Positions 62,085 to 64,000 of a stretch of 64,000 nucleotides of DNA are shown here, piece by piece. A program made the position numbers and the translations under genes. Numbering within the stretch: the first letter of the stretch is position 1; every line of letters starts with the position of its first letter. Source of the DNA: Spirosoma luteum DSM 19990 (GTDB taxonomy: Bacteria; Bacteroidota; Bacteroidia; Cytophagales; Spirosomataceae); assembly GCF_000374065.1 (NCBI RefSeq), contig NZ_KB893257.1:62001-126000 (forward strand), given 5' to 3'. Under the pieces are notes generated by a model. It was not told the DNA's origin. It saw nothing but the letters and a program-made list of their open reading frames with translations, and searched no databases.

Positions 62085-63221
62085 ATGAGAAACCTTATTT
62101 TTAGTCTGGCCGGTTTGCTGGTCATCAGCTTTACTGCCCGCGCCCAAACCCCGAAAACGTTTACCGTTACCGGGAAAGTAACGAAGGCAACGCCGGGCCG
62201 TTATGTGTATCTGGAAACCAACGCCCAGCCAACCCGTAAGCTCGATTCCGCCAAAGTAAACACCGACAATACGTTTACCTTGACCAGTAACGTGGCTGAG
62301 GGTGGGGAAGTGTTTATCCTCAATGTGGGTGGCGACCAGAAAATGGCCCTGCTGGCAGAAGGGGGCGAAACGCTGAACGTGCAGGCCGACGGGTACCGGA
62401 TGGATGGGAAAACCGGCCAACTGGGGAAATCAATCGTGACCGGCTCCAAAAATATGGAGTACTACGAAAAACTCATGGCTCTGCGGACCGAAATGGAAGC
62501 GAAAGTGACCAACTGGAACAAGCAGATTGCGGCTGCCACCGAGAAAAAAGACAACAAGAAAATTGCCCAGATCGAGCAGGAGTACCAGACGGCCGAACAG
62601 GAAGTTGTCAATAAAGTAAAGGCTATGCTGCCCGCCATGGGTACATCGCTGGCGTCGTTGTTTGCACTCAATTTCATCAATATCGACACGGACTTTGCCG
62701 TTTACGATGAGATGGCGCAACGCTTCGAAAAAGAAAACCCGAACAGTCCCCATGCCAAATCGCTGATTGGCCGGGTGGCCCGTATCAAAGGCGTGTCGGT
62801 GGGAGCACCGGCTCCCGAAATTGCCCTGAGTGACACGACCGGAATGCCCGTTCCGCTGTCGTCCCTGCGGGGTAAGTACGTACTGGTCGATTTCTGGGCT
62901 TCGTGGTGTGGTCCCTGCCGAAACGAAAATCCCAACGTGGTTCGGATGTATAACAAGTTTAAGGATAAGGGCTTTGCTATTTACAGCGTTTCGCTCGACA
63001 AGGATAAAAATAGCTGGACAAAAGCCATCCGTAACGACAACCTGATCTGGACGCATGTATCGGACCTGAAATTCTGGCAGTCGGCGGCAGCTCAGCAATA
63101 CGGTGTTCAGGCCATTCCCGCTACGTTCCTGCTCGACAGAACCGGTAAAATCATTGCCAAGAATCTGCGGGGAGATGCACTGGAGCAAAAACTGGAAGAA
63201 GTTCTCAAAGGAGGTCAGTGA
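62085..63221 (+). CDS. TlpA-type thioredoxin lipid-free periplasmic protein with DUF4369-like N-terminus
   Basis: The 378-residue product has a signal peptide (NLIFSLAGLLVISFTARAQ), a beta-rich DUF4369-like N-terminal domain (FTVTGKVTKATPGRYVYLE), a helical linker, and a C-terminal thioredoxin domain with the redox site C275-x-x-C278 in FWASWCGPCRNENPN. It should be a periplasmic disulfide reductant, as in other Bacteroidota TlpA-like proteins. It lies 5 nt after gatB, in the same operon, and is followed by a strong terminator. Confidence 0.92.
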   Translation: MRNLIFSLAGLLVISFTARAQTPKTFTVTGKVTKATPGRYVYLETNAQPTRKLDSAKVNTDNTFTLTSNVAEGGEVFILNVGGDQKMALLAEGGETLNVQADGYRMDGKTGQLGKSIVTGSKNMEYYEKLMALRTEMEAKVTNWNKQIAAATEKKDNKKIAQIEQEYQTAEQEVVNKVKAMLPAMGTSLASLFALNFINIDTDFAVYDEMAQRFEKENPNSPHAKSLIGRVARIKGVSVGAPAPEIALSDTTGMPVPLSSLRGKYVLVDFWASWCGPCRNENPNVVRMYNKFKDKGFAIYSVSLDKDKNSWTKAIRNDNLIWTHVSDLKFWQSAAAQQYGVQAIPATFLLDRTGKIIAKNLRGDALEQKLEEVLKGGQ

Positions 63222-63248
63222 GTTGGCCCTAAGTCATTAGTTTTGCAG

Positions 63249-63274
63249 GGTCGGGCGAAAGCCTGACCTTTTTT
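63249..63274 (+). terminator. Rho-independent terminator after the TlpA-type gene
   Basis: GGTCGGGC pairs with GCCTGACC (one mismatch) around GAAA, followed by TTTTTTG and more T. The sequence CATGGC-CGAA-GCCATG (63288-63303), a perfect 6-bp hairpin, lies just downstream and 8 nt before the proC start. Confidence 0.85.
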
Positions 63275-63311
63275 GTTTTGTCTCTGTCATGGCCGAAGCC
63301 ATGAAACAACT

Positions 63312-64000
63312 ATGAAAATTGCCATTGTAGGGTGCGGGAATATGGGCATGGCCTTTGCCAAATCGTTTTTACAGTACGATCTGGTGAAAAAAGATGACCT
63401 GCTCCTCATTGAGAAAAGCAGTGACCGTTCCGAGTCGTTGAAAGCCGAGAAAGCGGGGGTAGTGGTTGAAACTATCGGGCCGCACGTTGGCGAAGTGGAC
63501 CTGATTATTTTGTCGGTGAAACCGCAGGATTTCAATAGCGTACACGAGTCATTGCGGGCGGTGGTTCAGCCGCATCAGGTAATCCTGTCCATTATGGCGG
63601 GCATTCCCATCGGGCAGATTCAGGCGAAACTAGCTCATCCGCTGGTGGTGCGGGCCATGCCCAACACCCCGGCAATGCTTGGCATGGGTATCACGGGCTT
63701 TACGGCGGCCAAAGAAGTAGACTTAACCAGTCTGCGCCGGGTAGAGAACCTGATCAATGCCACAGGGCGGTCGATATTTCTGGAAGACGAAGCCATGCTC
63801 GATGCCGTTACCGCGCTGAGTGGCAGCGGCCCCGCTTATTTTTACTACGTGGTGAAGGCTATGGTCGAAGCCGGAAAACAAATGGGCTTCAGCGATGCAG
63901 TGGCTTCTCTGCTGGTAAAGCAAACGATGCTTGGCTCGTACCACCTGATCAACAATGCCGATAAATCGCTGGACGAACTGATCAAGGCGGTCGCTTCCAA
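63312..64000 (+). CDS. proC: Pyrroline-5-carboxylate reductase, N-terminal part
   Basis: ProC catalyses the last step of proline synthesis with NAD(P)H. The gene starts at ATG 63312 and runs off the window after 229 codons. The Rossmann motif VGCGNMGMAFAKSF is near the N-terminus, followed by VDLIILSVKPQDFN and the signature VRAMPNTPAMLGMGITGFT, and VTALSGSGPAYFYYVVKAM. The remaining part, around 40 residues, is not visible. Confidence 0.95.
   Translation, partial: MKIAIVGCGNMGMAFAKSFLQYDLVKKDDLLLIEKSSDRSESLKAEKAGVVVETIGPHVGEVDLIILSVKPQDFNSVHESLRAVVQPHQVILSIMAGIPIGQIQAKLAHPLVVRAMPNTPAMLGMGITGFTAAKEVDLTSLRRVENLINATGRSIFLEDEAMLDAVTALSGSGPAYFYYVVKAMVEAGKQMGFSDAVASLLVKQTMLGSYHLINNADKSLDELIKAVAS

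Noticed and set aside
62430-63188. A 252-codon minus-strand frame inside the TlpA-type gene
   Set aside because: Antisense to a clear thioredoxin-like coding region; no family features, His/Phe-rich low-quality sequence.
1-64000. CRISPR arrays, tRNA or rRNA genes
   Set aside because: No regularly spaced direct repeats with unique spacers and no tRNA- or rRNA-like sequence were recognised by eye; a covariance search would be decisive.

Overview
The window looks like a chromosomal segment of a Bacteroidota bacterium, most probably a pigmented Cytophagales member of the Spirosoma type. The basis is the porU/porV pair and gldE and gldH of type IX secretion and gliding, secreted proteases with C-terminal sorting domains, many TTTG/TAnnTTTG promoter boxes with almost no Shine-Dalgarno sequences, the ssb-gldE order, the RNase G/HU/mutY neighbourhood and a 29-residue COX24-type ribosomal peptide. 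The assignment rests on recognised families and gene order, not on a search. No rRNA, tRNA, CRISPR array, transposase or phage gene was seen.

Layout. 1-5358: end of nuoK, then nuoL, nuoM and nuoN of respiratory complex I, with hairpin-forming spacers. 5400-17000: GtrA-like membrane protein, small lipoprotein, SprT-like metalloprotein, PorU (sortase) and PorV of type IX secretion, an M16 peptidase-like protein, PlsY, an M20 dipeptidase and an outer-membrane protein. 17046-28452: purB, two tandem secreted subtilases with sorting tails, a third periplasmic subtilase and a DUF3500 protein. 28600-36113: membrane protein, gldE, ssb, mutY, HU, a TPR protein, the COX24-type peptide and RNase G. 36212-40572: a small accessory block holding a short peptide gene, an acyltransferase with a C-terminal PqqD-like domain, a membrane-bound LytTR regulator, a LuxR-type response regulator and an unknown protein. 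40645-54814: dnaG, vanadium-haloperoxidase-like lipoprotein, a long PurF-type enzyme, PAP2 phosphatase, gldH, a BlaI/BlaR1 pair, ricT, purD and recQ. 54922-64000: kdsD, ECF sigma factor, crtI and crtB (carotenoids), a JmjC-like cupin, gatB, a TlpA-type thioredoxin and the start of proC.

Most of the window is core metabolism and envelope function. PorU and PorV would process and export the sorting-domain proteases found next to them. The sigma factor, crtI and crtB suggest carotenoid production.

The least ordinary part is 36212-40572. A 54-codon peptide gene lies 18 nt upstream of, and co-oriented with, an LpxL-like acyltransferase whose last ~60 residues resemble a RiPP precursor-recognition (PqqD-like) domain. 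This is the arrangement expected for a ribosomal peptide fatty-acylated by a dedicated enzyme, a combination I do not recognise as an established RiPP class. A LytTR regulator is divergent from it, and a 31-nt element occurs on both sides of the neighbouring response regulator in opposite orientations. A second general theme is that many intergenic spacers, even inside operons, are long imperfect or perfect hairpins of unrelated sequence.
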